From Candidatus Sabulitectum sp. (lineage in GTDB: Bacteria; Fermentibacterota; Fermentibacteria; Fermentibacterales; Fermentibacteraceae), in assembly GCA_023145935.1 (NCBI GenBank), contig JAGLDB010000105.1, forward strand, positions 1 through 6,595: a stretch of DNA of 6,595 bases, in the 5' to 3' direction. Numbering within the stretch: position 1 is the first letter of the stretch; each line of letters starts with the position of its first letter. The notes beneath the pieces are model-generated. The model ran no database searches and was not told where the DNA came from. It worked only from the letters and a program-made list of their open reading frames with translations. A program made the translations under genes and the position numbers. This document shows, in pieces, positions 6,483 through 6,595 of the stretch.

Positions 6483-6595
6483 TTGTACGCGATTATAAAA
6501 ACAGGTGGAAATCAGTTCAAAGTTGAGCAGGGTATGAAGTTGATGGTTCCCCGTCTTACAGGTGAAGAAGGTTCTGATCACACATTTGAAGAAGT
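6483..6595 (+). CDS. rplU: 50S ribosomal protein L21 (N-terminal part, runs off the window)
   Basis: Thirty-seven codons and two bases of the bacterial large-subunit protein L21 are visible. The beginning MYAIIKTGGNQFKVEQG is the family signature, with N10 and F12 where K and Y are more usual, a mild substitution. L21 is normally about 100-105 residues, so roughly one third is present. The start is TTG, supported by a GGAGG six bases upstream and by alignment with the universal L21 N-terminus. The gene follows rng after 97 bases and probably has its own promoter overlapping the rng stop. In most bacteria rpmA (L27), and often obgE, come next; these would lie beyond the window. Confidence 0.95.
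   Translation, partial: MYAIIKTGGNQFKVEQGMKLMVPRLTGEEGSDHTFEE

Overview
The window is a compact, all plus-strand bacterial gene run with almost no non-coding DNA. In order it holds the 3' end of purL, then purQ, a purS-type gene built as a tandem repeat, a large radical SAM/DUF2344 protein, an RNase E/G family endonuclease (rng), and the first 37 codons of rplU (ribosomal protein L21). Codon endings are mixed and base composition looks balanced. Bacterial affiliation rests on rng and rplU. The finer lineage cannot be read from this sequence; the mix of families would suit a deep-branching or uncultured Gram-negative-type phylum, but that is a guess.

Region 1 (1-2488) encodes the FGAM synthase complex of de novo purine synthesis, which converts FGAR, glutamine and ATP to FGAM. 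PurL is the synthase, PurQ supplies ammonia from glutamine, and PurS is the small bridging subunit. The genes overlap as TGATG (purL/purQ) and TAATG (purQ/purS), so they are probably translationally coupled. The order L-Q-S is the reverse of the familiar S-Q-L. The PurS-type protein is about twice the usual length and reads as two PurS units in one chain.

Region 2 (about 2479-6385) pairs a TIGR03960-type radical SAM protein, carrying a fused C-terminal DUF2344 domain, with an RNase G/E family enzyme. The radical SAM gene follows purS with no gap. Its true start is probably an upstream CTG beside a strong Shine-Dalgarno sequence, not the TTG at 2512. The rng gene follows after 13 bases with its own ribosome binding site and has all the expected catalytic and zinc-link residues.

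Region 3 (6386-6595) is the only real intergenic stretch (97 bp). It carries a good candidate sigma70-type promoter whose -35 box overlaps the rng stop codon, then a short leader with small alternative hairpins, then rplU with a TTG start. The set radical SAM-DUF2344 / rng / rplU is a recurrent bacterial neighbourhood; its attachment to a purine operon is the less common part.

I found no mobile element, CRISPR array, tRNA, rRNA or defence-like system. The points worth a second look are architectural (tandem PurS, gene order, a possible CTG start, a cysteine cluster in the radical SAM protein) and not signs of an entirely new system.
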